DNA of 64,000 nt, taken from assembly GCF_004571075.1 (NCBI RefSeq), contig NZ_SPQP01000006.1, positions 80,099 to 144,098 of the forward strand, in the 5' to 3' direction. Shown here one piece after another: positions 1 through 8,024 of this stretch. The notes under the pieces are model-generated. The model was not told where the DNA came from. It searched no databases and saw nothing but the letters and a program-made list of their open reading frames with translations. This stretch comes from Blastococcus sp. TF02A-35 (GTDB lineage: Bacteria > Actinomycetota > Actinomycetes > Mycobacteriales > Geodermatophilaceae). Within the stretch, counting starts at the first letter, position 1. Each line of letters opens with the position of its first letter. Made by a program: the position numbers and the translations under genes.

Positions 1-814
1 GGACGAGGGGGTCGTACTCGCCCGGCGCCTCCTCCACCTGGGCGAGCACGGTCCACCACCGGCTCATCGGGGCCGCGCGCGTCAGGTCGTCGAGCATCAC
101 GCCGAGGAAGGAGTGCACCTCGTCGACGGGCCGCTCGACCGCCCCCATCCTCGGGCTGAGGGAGGTGCCGGACAGTGACGGGACGTCCACCACGCGCAGC
201 GGGCCGGCGTCCTCCGCGGCGATCCCGGGGCGCGTCTCCGACGCCGGCGGCCCGGCCACGAGGCCGAGGGTGACGGCGACGACGGCGACGCCGGTCGGGA
301 TGCCGGCACCGATCAGCCACGACCGGCGCGACGGCGTCCGGTGGCTCCGGCTGATGCCGTCGGGGTCCTCGCCCCGGCGCCGACGGCGGCGGTTGTCCCA
401 CCAGGACAGCACTCCCAGGGTCACGGCGATCACCGGCCACGAGAGGTAGGAGGTGAGGATCAGCGGCGCCACCGACTCCCCCGCCGCCGGCGCGGCCGCT
501 CCGCTGCCCCTCCCGCCGATCGGCGCGAGCAGCCAGATGGTGGCGGTGAGGCCGGCGCACACGGCGGCGAGCGTGGGCGGGAAGCGCTTGTTCGGCGGTC
601 GCCGCACACCCGCGACGAAGCACCCGACGACACCCGCCGTCAGCAGCACGCCGGCGGCGACCTGGGCCCACGCCGAGGGCAGGAGCAGCGCGAGCCCGCG
701 GCCCATCCACGGCGTCATCAGCAGCGTGACGACGGCGGCGATGCCCAGGACCAGGGCGACGGTGCCGCGCCAGCCCAGCTGCCGGCCGGCCTCGTCCACG
801 CGGCGGCGGGCCAT
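1..814 (-). CDS. Multi-pass membrane protein, C-terminus beyond left edge
   Basis: The frame is open from an ATG at 814 to the left edge, about 271 codons without a stop. The product begins MARRRVDEAGRQLGW and shows about five hydrophobic segments (near residues 16-35, 40-68, 78-100, 115-140 and 175-195) separated by Arg-rich cytoplasmic loops such as DNRRRRRRGED. A more polar stretch follows the last segment. I do not recognise a family. Because the gene is cut by the window edge, its real length is unknown. It lies downstream of the CHAT protease gene on the same strand, but a 257-bp gap with a strong hairpin separates them, so I do not count it as part of the defence operon. Confidence 0.6.
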   Translation of the reverse strand, partial: MARRRVDEAGRQLGWRGTVALVLGIAAVVTLLMTPWMGRGLALLLPSAWAQVAAGVLLTAGVVGCFVAGVRRPPNKRFPPTLAAVCAGLTATIWLLAPIGGRGSGAAAPAAGESVAPLILTSYLSWPVIAVTLGVLSWWDNRRRRRRGEDPDGISRSHRTPSRRSWLIGAGIPTGVAVVAVTLGLVAGPPASETRPGIAAEDAGPLRVVDVPSLSGTSLSPRMGAVERPVDEVHSFLGVMLDDLTRAAPMSRWWTVLAQVEEAPGEYDPLV

Positions 815-895
815 GGGGGTGCTCCTGTTCGCAGGGGGTGAGGACCGCCGAATCATCACCGATGTCCGTGACGGCTGCGCAGCAGGCTGTGGACA

Positions 896-931
896 CACGT
901 CGGGCCCGGTCAGCCGACCGGGCCCGACGTG
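896..931 (-). terminator. Perfect hairpin, likely terminator of the defence operon
   Basis: A perfect 16-bp inverted repeat (arms 896-911 and 916-931, four-base loop AGCC) lies between the end of the CHAT gene and the membrane protein gene. It has no T-run on either strand, as is common for actinobacterial intrinsic terminators. Its place fits the end of the minus-strand defence operon. The rest of 815-1070 shows nothing else that I can support. Confidence 0.55.
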
Positions 932-1070
932 GACAACAGGGGTGGGGTGTTAGATCCACGAACGGCGAGGTCCGGGCATCCGCTTCTACGAACGGCGCCG
1001 GCGGCTTGCACCCTTCAGCTCCGAAATCGGCACCCGTGGTGAGCGGACTCGCCCCACCACGCGTCGGAAG

Positions 1071-2213
1071 CTAGTCCGCTGGCGGAATGATCAGCGGTGT
1101 CGCCGCTGGGTCCACCGTGTCCTGTGCGCGGAGGACCGGCAGATCCGCGTCAGACATGCCGTCCATCTCCATCTGGATGCGCGCCGCCTCGTAGGCACTC
1201 CTGACGGACTGGCCGTCGGCGATGGCGGTGTAGAACCTCGCGGCGAAGGACATCGCGTCTGGGTCGCCGATCTCGTCGGACATGCCGATCGCCATCGGAA
1301 CGACGGTGAGCAGTTCGTCGAGGTGCCCAGTGGAGTGACAGGCGTTGAGGACGACCAGGACGGGAGGGTTGTCGACCGCTCCCATCGCGCGGGCGAACAC
1401 CGACTTCGTTATCACCTGGCCCAGGTTGTCACCGTCGGCCTCGGTGTCGAACACCAACACGTCTTCGTCAGCGTGCCCGGCAAAGTGGACCACATGGGGC
1501 TTGAAGCCGCTCATGCCGTCCAGAAGGTCGGCCCCAGTCGCGGCAAGCAGGGGCTCGATCTCCACGAGGTCTCGGAGCGTTGCCGCCTTGACCCCCTTCT
1601 TGACCCTGCGGATCTCCTTGTCCACGCGCAGGTCCCCGTCGGAAGCGGCAGTCACATAGAGGATGCGAAGGCGCTCTACCTGCGGAGGGCGGATCTCTGC
1701 GATTTGCTGCTGCAGTCGGCTCTCAGTCGCCGCCATCAGCGCCTGCGTCCGGGCTCGTTCTGCCTGCTGCTCTCGTTCCCTGGCTCGCCGCTCGGCCAAC
1801 TGCAGCCGTTCGCGGGCGCGCTTCTCGTCAGCTTCTCGCTGCTTCTGCGCCCGCTGGTCGGCTAGCTGCCGCTGCTTCTGGACGCGCTGCTCATCGCTGC
1901 GCTGCTTGTCCAACGCCGTTGACAGTGCCCGGCTGAGGTCAGCTTCCTTCTTCGAGAACTGGGCGCTCTTGGTGCTGTAGCCCGCGGCTTTGGCTCCCAG
2001 CGTCAGCGCTTCCTTCTGCGCCGATTCGGCTTGCCGCAGGTAGGAACGTGCCATTGACTGCGAAGAGGCGCGGTCCGCCCTGGACCGGTACGAGGCCGCG
2101 TCCGCTTCCTTCTTTGCCTGCTTGACGCGTGCGTCTGCTGCTTGCTTGTCCGCCTCGGCGCGCTTCTTGACGGCCTCGTCGATCTGGCGGCGAATCTGCT
2201 CCAAACTGCTCAT
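1071..2213 (-). CDS. CHAT-domain (caspase-like) protease with long N-terminal coiled coil
   Basis: The 380-residue product has two parts. Residues 1-180 are an almost unbroken charged helix rich in K, R, E, Q and A, most likely a coiled coil. Residues 181-375 look like a CHAT domain: beta strand LRILYVTAA, then PHVVHFAGHAD with candidate catalytic His247, then PVLVVLNACHS with candidate catalytic Cys292, followed by VVPMAIGM and a helix containing FARFYTAIADG-like residues typical of the family. CHAT proteases are cysteine proteases; in bacteria they act as effectors, for example TPR-CHAT with type III-E CRISPR and CHAT proteases that cleave bacterial gasdermins. No gasdermin is visible here, so the substrate is unknown. 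It is the last gene of the minus-strand defence train, 113 bp after the unknown protein. Protease activity is inferred from the His/Cys pair. Confidence 0.85.
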   Translation of the reverse strand: MSSLEQIRRQIDEAVKKRAEADKQAADARVKQAKKEADAASYRSRADRASSQSMARSYLRQAESAQKEALTLGAKAAGYSTKSAQFSKKEADLSRALSTALDKQRSDEQRVQKQRQLADQRAQKQREADEKRARERLQLAERRAREREQQAERARTQALMAATESRLQQQIAEIRPPQVERLRILYVTAASDGDLRVDKEIRRVKKGVKAATLRDLVEIEPLLAATGADLLDGMSGFKPHVVHFAGHADEDVLVFDTEADGDNLGQVITKSVFARAMGAVDNPPVLVVLNACHSTGHLDELLTVVPMAIGMSDEIGDPDAMSFAARFYTAIADGQSVRSAYEAARIQMEMDGMSDADLPVLRAQDTVDPAATPLIIPPAD

Positions 2214-2326
2214 CGTGGCCTCCCCCGCTCTGGCGCCAACCTTTGCTGGCGCTCACCGGGAGGCTACGAATGGGTACTGACAGTTCTCAGTCGACCGCCC
2301 GCCATCCAACAGCGCTACGACGGTAG

Positions 2327-2925
2327 TCAGAGCGCGGTGATTCCGTCGCGACGAGCATGCAGCACATCCAGGACCGGCGCTGCGGCGTCCCACAGCTGGC
2401 GGAAGGCCATCAGAACGTCCCGGATGAGCGCGGCCGGATCCAGCGGCGCGCCAGTCGGCGACTCAACGTAGCGCCAGAACGGGAACGTCCGACCGGACGA
2501 CCCCTTGAGCTGTGCGCGCACCGGTCGCCTGGCCTCGCTGATCTGGCGACGGCGTTCCTCGTCAGCCGCGTCGGCGGGCAGACGCACGGCGACGTACGGC
2601 CACTCATACGACCCCGGCGTGAGCAGACGAGCGCGTTCCCACTGGATGACGGCGCTGACGTCCGCAGCTCCATTGTGCTGCCAGGTCGAGCGGCGCAATC
2701 CCGCCCTCGGCCAGGAGCCCGAGTCCAGGTCGTTGGTCTCCAGCTCGGCGGCAAGTTCTTCGGCCAGCTCTTCCAGCTGCGCAGCGACCCCGACGAGGTG
2801 CTTGTCCAGAAGCTGGCGCCTTCTGCGCGTAGAGCAGCCCAGGTCTCGATGTCGTGCCGGTGGTCGAGGTAGAACCACGCCTTTGCGTCGGCATCTTCGC
2901 GCGTGACGGCGAGCGGGTCAGGCAC
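2327..2925 (-). pseudogene. Unknown protein in defence operon, reading frame broken by one missing base
   Basis: Coding starts at GTG 2925, which overlaps the end of the nuclease gene by eight bases (GTGCCTGA). The first 36 codons read as a normal acidic protein (VPDPLAVTREDADAKAWFYL). Near 2820 sense passes to another frame that continues QLLDKHLVGVAAQLEELAEE and runs to a stop at 2327. One extra G at the GG of 2819-2820 would give AEGRQLLDK and one protein of about 199 residues. It has helical segments and a conserved-looking middle containing YEWPYVAVRLP. I recognise no family. Coupling to the nuclease suggests a partner, regulator or immunity role, but that is inference. The break may be an assembly error rather than decay. 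Confidence 0.6.
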
Positions 2926-3680
2926 GGTGGTAGGCCTCCAGGGTGGCGATGTAGTCGTGGACTCCGGGAGCTGCCCCTGTCAACGAGGTGGCGGCCGCGC
3001 GGGCGATGTCGGGACCTGCTCCCAGGTGAGTGCTCGCCAGTGGCCGCGGCTCTCCACGGCGGTGATTGGCAGCCGCCGGCCGCGGGTGAGGAAGACGAAG
3101 CTGGGCGCCGGCTCGTCCCGCCAGTGCTCGTACAGGCGGTCCAGCTGACGCTCCTGCTCGACGGCGAAGGTCTTGGCCTCTACCACGATCGTCCAACTGT
3201 GGCCGTAGATGACGAGGTCGGCCCGGGTTTCCTCCCGCTGCTCCTCCAGCACCACCCGCACACCGGGGTCCGCGCCGGACCCGTCGAGCTCCAGGTGATC
3301 CAGCAGCCCGTCGAGCACAGAGGGACCGAGGCCGTGGTGGCCGTCGGGACGGAGCAACCAGGCCAATCCCGCGGTCACTGCCAGCTCCCGGTACTGCAAG
3401 TCCAGGGCAGCGAGGAGCGTCCGCGGGCCACCCCGCCAGCGGCCGCTCACCAGCAGGGCCTGCTGGGCGTCCCGCATGTCCGCCAGCCGTGGCTTCCACT
3501 GGGACACAAGCGCGCCGGCGCGAGACCGCTCCGCCGCAGCGACGTGCTGCCAGGCAGATGCTGTCTCCTCGTAGCGCTCCTGCCACCCGCGCAGCGCAAT
3601 GCCAGCTGGTCCTGCCGGAACCGCCAGTGAGTCGCGTGAGGCGGATCACCGAGAGGCACAGCGCCTCCCCAATGCCTCAC
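2918..3680 (-). pseudogene. PD-(D/E)XK family nuclease, frame broken at two places
   Basis: GTG 3680 overlaps the stop of the response regulator as GTGA. The N-terminal sense (VRHWGGAVPLGDPPHATHWR) leaves this frame near 3587, continues as QERYEETASAWQHVAAAERS and the 175-residue frame down to about 3012, then moves to a third frame ending with DYIATLEAYHRA at 2918. Each break is repaired by adding one base to a G/C run, giving about 253 residues. The core reads RADLVIYGHSWTIVVEAKTF, the Asp...Glu-X-Lys signature of PD-(D/E)XK enzymes, followed by a helix with a Q/R-rich face. Such proteins are nucleases in restriction and other defence systems. All three frames look coding, so the gene is recent or the breaks are sequencing errors. 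Coupling to its neighbours on both sides marks it as a true member of the operon. Confidence 0.72.
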
Positions 3681-4876
3681 TGCTCGCGACCGCTGAGTAG
3701 TTCGCCAAGCTGATGCTGCGCTGATGTATCCCGCGAACCAGTGCTCAGATCCACATACTTCAGGCGGTCCGTCGTGCTCGTTTCACCATGACGGCTCTGC
3801 TGGAAGCCATCCACCACTCTCACGGTCCAGTCACCGGCCAGGGCACCGTCCGCCAGGACCAGCGGCCACATGTCTACATAGCCTCCGGCGGATCGCAGGT
3901 ACACGCGGCCGGTGACCAGCGGAGTCGCGACATCCGCGCGCACCGGCGCCACGGACTGGGCTGCGCCAGCGAGAACTGCGAGGTCAACGCTGTAGGTGCT
4001 CCCCGTGAAAGCCATAGGTCCTGCGACCACCAATTCGAGAGGGGTGCTCGTCCGGGCGGTCAAGACGAACCAGTCCAGCCATCCGAGCACATCGGCCAGT
4101 GCCCCATCCCAGCCGCTGGCCGGGGCGCCGCCGCCATGCACCACATCGTTCCGGTGCTGTACGACGGCGTTCGCCTCGGTGACACATACGGCCTCGATCC
4201 ACCTGACCAGCACTCGGTCACGGAGCTGCGGAAGAAGACGACGGCAGATTTCCTGCCAAGTTCCAAAGCTCGGCCGCACCAGATGGGTGAGCACCGGCTG
4301 GTCGAGCGGCCCTTCGGTCCGTATGGCGGAGATGGCGGCGAGTGCACAAAATCGTGCAATCGCTTCAGCTGTCACAAGACTCGCCCGCAGTTGAGATTCC
4401 CGGTCAAGCGGCACCTGCATGCGCTGATACGGGAGAGCGATGGGGGTTGGAAGTTGATTGACGGCGAAGTCGACACGCGAACTTTGGCTCCGGGCGAGCA
4501 CCTCTTGGATTCGCTCGGGGAGCTCGATGGCTGCCCTGTCTTTCATGACGAAGTCGTGCGCCAATCGCATCGCTTCGATCGTCTCAGACTGCCCACCCTC
4601 TCCAGACAGGACAAGCGTGTCGATGGCGAGACCACGCTCCGACAGCTCGCGGAGCAACCAGAGTCCTCCCCAGTCATCGGGCGGCATATGGAGGTCCACC
4701 ACGGCCAGGTCGAACGCTTCGGCGGAGAGTCGCGTCAGGGCGGCCTCGCCGTCGTCGGCGAATCTGCACTCGAAACTGCCCTTGGGTAGCAGCTTGGACA
4801 GGGTCACCGCCACATCTCTTTGGTCGTCGACGAAGAGAATGCGCGGGCGGCGGGGGCAGGGGCTAGCGGCGGACAT
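3677..4876 (-). CDS. Response regulator with HEPN-like C-terminal domain
   Basis: Residues 10-130 form a receiver domain: acidic pair Asp17/Asp18, phospho-acceptor Asp61 in VVDLHMP, Ser91 in VLSGEG and Lys112. The remaining 270 residues are not a DNA-binding output. They contain FGTWQEICRRLLPQL and then VVQHRNDVVHGGG, where Arg242-N-D-V-V-His247 fits the RX4-6H motif of HEPN domains, many of which are metal-independent RNases in toxin, CRISPR and anti-phage systems. A beta-rich C-terminal part follows. The ATG lies three bases after the stop of the sensor kinase gene, so the pair is co-expressed. I infer that phosphorylation of Asp61 controls the HEPN-like part. RNase activity is not proven; the domain may instead be a scaffold. 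Confidence 0.85.
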   Translation of the reverse strand: MSAASPCPRRPRILFVDDQRDVAVTLSKLLPKGSFECRFADDGEAALTRLSAEAFDLAVVDLHMPPDDWGGLWLLRELSERGLAIDTLVLSGEGGQSETIEAMRLAHDFVMKDRAAIELPERIQEVLARSQSSRVDFAVNQLPTPIALPYQRMQVPLDRESQLRASLVTAEAIARFCALAAISAIRTEGPLDQPVLTHLVRPSFGTWQEICRRLLPQLRDRVLVRWIEAVCVTEANAVVQHRNDVVHGGGAPASGWDGALADVLGWLDWFVLTARTSTPLELVVAGPMAFTGSTYSVDLAVLAGAAQSVAPVRADVATPLVTGRVYLRSAGGYVDMWPLVLADGALAGDWTVRVVDGFQQSRHGETSTTDRLKYVDLSTGSRDTSAQHQLGELLSGREQ

Positions 4877-4879
4877 GTG

Positions 4880-7800
4880 CTACTTGTCTCGACTTTCGGC
4901 TTGGCCGTCTTCTGTCACGGTCGGCAGCGTCAAGAGCCAACCGGTTCCTTTCGCCCGCGGCGCAGGCTCAAGTTCACCACCGACACGACGGAGGGTCCGC
5001 CGGACCCCGAGGAGGCCCAGACCACTTCCTTCCCGCTTCCCGCTGGTGATCGCCCTCCCTGCTGCGAGCGCTTCGAGGACGGCGGCCGGGATACCGGCAC
5101 CGGTGTCCGCAATCTCCAGCAGGACGACGTCGTCACCTGGCGAGGACGTGTAGTCGAAGGTGATCTCGCCGCCTGCAGCCATTGCCTGCTCGGCGTTCTT
5201 GACCAGGTTGTCCAGCACCGCGCGGAGTGCACGCTCGTCGATCGCCACCACCGCAGGGGCCAGCGCGGGGGGAACAACGCGAATCTGTGTCGGTAGCCGC
5301 CGGATGAGGTCGCTGATATAGGCCTGCATAAAGGCAGCGAGTTCTGTGGTCCCTACGAGGTCGGCGGCCTCGTACAGCATGTCCGCGTCTCGCAGCCGCG
5401 ACGCGAGAGCGGCTGCTGCATCCATGTGCCGGCTGGCTGCGAGCTGCGCTTCCAGGCGTTCGGTCCGCGTGGGTGTATTTCGGTCGTACGCCAGCCGCGC
5501 AGCGGTCACCTCGTTCTTCAGGTCGTGGATGAGGCGCGCCAACTCAGCGTCGTAGTCATCAGCTGTCGGTTGGCCGTACGCGGCTCGCGTCAGCCAGTTT
5601 TCGTCGGCGTTGGGCGGCGACGTCTTCACGCTGAGCTGGATGGATCGTGCGTCGTGGGCGCCTACAAGCAGCGTGGGACAGGTCTCGCACAGGAGCCGCA
5701 TCGTCAGGGTGTCCTTCACCTGGTCGAGCGGATGTCTCGCACAACTGACGGTCACTGAGACACCGGCCGCGGTCGTTCGGCCGTGCATCGACAGGCGAGG
5801 TTCAGGCTGTCCGGATAGGGCCGCGGCACACTCCTGCAGGGCCCTGAACAGGGCCGCCGCTGTGCGTGCATCGACCACAGCGCCATCCAGGGGGAGGTCG
5901 CGCTCGACCTGTAGCCGACGCCGATTGACCAGGAGCCAGTTCTCCAGGACCTGCGCAACCGGCTGATCCGCCCCGGCGGACATCCACACGCTCTGTGCCG
6001 CCGATAGCGCAACGAGTTGTTGCGTTGGCTCATCCCACGACGTAGCGGGCTCGTCGGCGTCGGCGGCTGCCGCTATCCAAGCCAGGAGTGCGGAGAGGAC
6101 GTCCGTGAAGATCACCCGCTTCCGCGCGGTTTGCGAGACCTGACCGAAGTAGTCAGCCAGCGCGGCCTCAGCAACTGCATCGGGCCGCCAACCCGGACCG
6201 ATGACGTCGCACACGCCAGCGGCCCAACGACCGAACCCATGCCGATCGCCCTGCTGCACCATGCGCGCACCCAGTCGCCCGGCACGCTGCCAGCGCGGCC
6301 AGCGAGTCCGTGATGCTGCGAGCAGTTCAAGGTGCCGCACAAGGAGGAGGCGAGCGATCGTCGTGTCCGGCACACGCCCCGCGCCATCCGTCAAGATCTC
6401 CGCAGACGACCAGAAGTGTGCCGCCGCGATCTTGCGGGCAGCGGTCCGGGAAGCGCCGGCTCCCTCCACCGAGATCGGCTGTGCAAGGCCCCGCACGTTC
6501 AGCCGAACGCGGAAAGTGGAGTTGTGGTCCGGCCCCTCCCGCGAGCTGTCCTCCTCGACTTGAAAGTCGAGTTCGACAGAGAGCTCTTGCAGGCGGGTGA
6601 CGGGGTCCACGAGGCTTGTGCTGCTCTGCGCACCCAGGAACTGGTGCACTTCGGCAGGGAGATGGCTCTCGAAGGTCGAATGGTCCGGCCACTGGATGTG
6701 GGACGCGGCGAGCGTCGCCTGAACCATGTTGGCGATGATCTCGTCGGAGAGAGGTTGCCCTCGCAGTCCGGCGCTGAGTCGGACGAGCCTCCCGAGGCCA
6801 AGAGCCTCGAATATGGGTCGCAGAGCCGCGTCCGGGACGGTGAGCGCGACCGCGACATCGGGGTCGGGGTCGGTCGTCCGACTCAGCAGCACCGCCGCCC
6901 GCCGGCGCATCATCGCAGCGTTCAGAACAAAGCTCCCAAGGTTGGCGAGCATCGCGTTGCCGTCACGGTCGGTGTCTCCCTCACTGACGTTCTCGTACAC
7001 CCAGGATCGGTGAATGAGGGCGCGGGCGAACGGCCCCGCATCGCGGCAGCCGAACCTGGCGGCGAGCGCGGCGTACCGCTCATCTACCAGCGGCCGCGCC
7101 GGTCGGCGCACGACCGGCTTCCCGCGCTTCGCCGGCGAACCCTGGTCCGCCAGGACGTGAGGCGCGTGTCGGGACAAGTAGTCGTGACACGCGAGTCGCT
7201 GCGCGTGCTTCTTCGAGCCGGCCTCCCCCCTTCCCGTTCGGCCGTCCTTTGTCGTGACTGTCACCGTGAAGACGGCGTCGTGGTCCGGGCCTGCCTGTGC
7301 GACCTCGAATGCCGGTTTCAAACCTTGGGCATGCTGCTGAAAGAGCGACCGCACGTCCGCAGCTGTGGCTGAGGACATCGCGGCGTCGGCGTACAGCGTC
7401 TCTACAAACGTCCGTAAGCCGGCTCCCGCTACCACAAGAGACCACCAACCCACGACCTGCATGGCGACGGCATCGAACGTGCGAACGGTGGAACCGGACG
7501 CCACCTTGTTGGCGGCCTGTGACGCCTCACCCCGACCAAGGTGAGCCCGGTTCTGAACTTGAAGGCTTTGCCCGAGACGTTCGCGGACCATGCGACCGAC
7601 ACGATTCGCCTCTTCATCGCGTCGCTTCACGTCGAAGTTCGGAGCCGCCTTCGCTATGGCGCGTCGCAGTTCAACGTCGACTGCTGCTTTGCCGACGCTT
7701 TCTAGCAGCGACAGGCACACCGCACTCACATTTGGGAACTCGTCAGGACTTTCATAGAGACCGGATCGGTGCAGCGTCGCAACGGTCAGCCACTGGCGTT

Positions 7801-7927
7801 CCCTCGATTGAAGCTCCCCCAGTGCGTGCCCCATCGCTCGCTCCAGTTCTGCCCACGACATCACCTCACCGATGGCTTGCGGCAGAGCGACGAGCGGAGG
7901 TAGCGGAGATCCGGCCGGTCGGCTCAC
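4880..7927 (-). CDS. Tandem RNase III-like/dsRBD protein fused to a histidine kinase
   Basis: The 1015-residue product combines modules I have not seen named together. Residues 25-135 and 283-430 look like RNase III folds (TLHRSGLYE and LIHRSWVYE match the HRS...E helix). The catalytic signature is lost in both: LESVGKAAV and ANLGSFVLN replace LEFLGDAVL. Each is followed by a dsRNA-binding domain: residues 190-252 (GPDHDAVFTVTV, GSKKHAQRLA) and 441-505 (GPDHNSTFRVRL, SRTAARKIAAAHF). Residues 515-790 are a helical and mixed linker. Residues 795-1000 are a histidine kinase: His801 in LIHDLKNEVT, N-box LRAVLDNLVKNAEQ, G1 box IADTGAGIP and G2 box GSGLGL. There are no membrane segments, so it is a cytoplasmic sensor, probably of double-stranded RNA. 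GTG start at 7927, 97 bp after hsdR. Confidence 0.88.
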   Translation of the reverse strand: MSRPAGSPLPPLVALPQAIGEVMSWAELERAMGHALGELQSRERQWLTVATLHRSGLYESPDEFPNVSAVCLSLLESVGKAAVDVELRRAIAKAAPNFDVKRRDEEANRVGRMVRERLGQSLQVQNRAHLGRGEASQAANKVASGSTVRTFDAVAMQVVGWWSLVVAGAGLRTFVETLYADAAMSSATAADVRSLFQQHAQGLKPAFEVAQAGPDHDAVFTVTVTTKDGRTGRGEAGSKKHAQRLACHDYLSRHAPHVLADQGSPAKRGKPVVRRPARPLVDERYAALAARFGCRDAGPFARALIHRSWVYENVSEGDTDRDGNAMLANLGSFVLNAAMMRRRAAVLLSRTTDPDPDVAVALTVPDAALRPIFEALGLGRLVRLSAGLRGQPLSDEIIANMVQATLAASHIQWPDHSTFESHLPAEVHQFLGAQSSTSLVDPVTRLQELSVELDFQVEEDSSREGPDHNSTFRVRLNVRGLAQPISVEGAGASRTAARKIAAAHFWSSAEILTDGAGRVPDTTIARLLLVRHLELLAASRTRWPRWQRAGRLGARMVQQGDRHGFGRWAAGVCDVIGPGWRPDAVAEAALADYFGQVSQTARKRVIFTDVLSALLAWIAAAADADEPATSWDEPTQQLVALSAAQSVWMSAGADQPVAQVLENWLLVNRRRLQVERDLPLDGAVVDARTAAALFRALQECAAALSGQPEPRLSMHGRTTAAGVSVTVSCARHPLDQVKDTLTMRLLCETCPTLLVGAHDARSIQLSVKTSPPNADENWLTRAAYGQPTADDYDAELARLIHDLKNEVTAARLAYDRNTPTRTERLEAQLAASRHMDAAAALASRLRDADMLYEAADLVGTTELAAFMQAYISDLIRRLPTQIRVVPPALAPAVVAIDERALRAVLDNLVKNAEQAMAAGGEITFDYTSSPGDDVVLLEIADTGAGIPAAVLEALAAGRAITSGKREGSGLGLLGVRRTLRRVGGELEPAPRAKGTGWLLTLPTVTEDGQAESRDK

Positions 7928-8024
7928 GCGGCCACCTCAGCGGCCAACAGTTCAGCCTGCTGCATGACCAAGGCGGCGCCTTCCTGCTTGTTCGGTGGGC
8001 AGCAGTGCTTCGTCATCCGTGCCG

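Noticed and set aside
341..841. Long plus-strand frames over the left-edge region
   Set aside because: They are Arg/Gly/Asp-rich shadows of the minus-strand membrane protein, whose frame has clear hydrophobic segments.
838..1074. 78-codon plus-strand frame between the membrane protein and the CHAT gene
   Set aside because: It runs through the terminator hairpin and has no family-like sequence or ribosome-binding site.
2214..2300. Short inverted repeat TGGCGC...GCGCCA upstream of the CHAT gene
   Set aside because: Only about six paired bases in a GC-rich region; too weak to call an operator or terminator.
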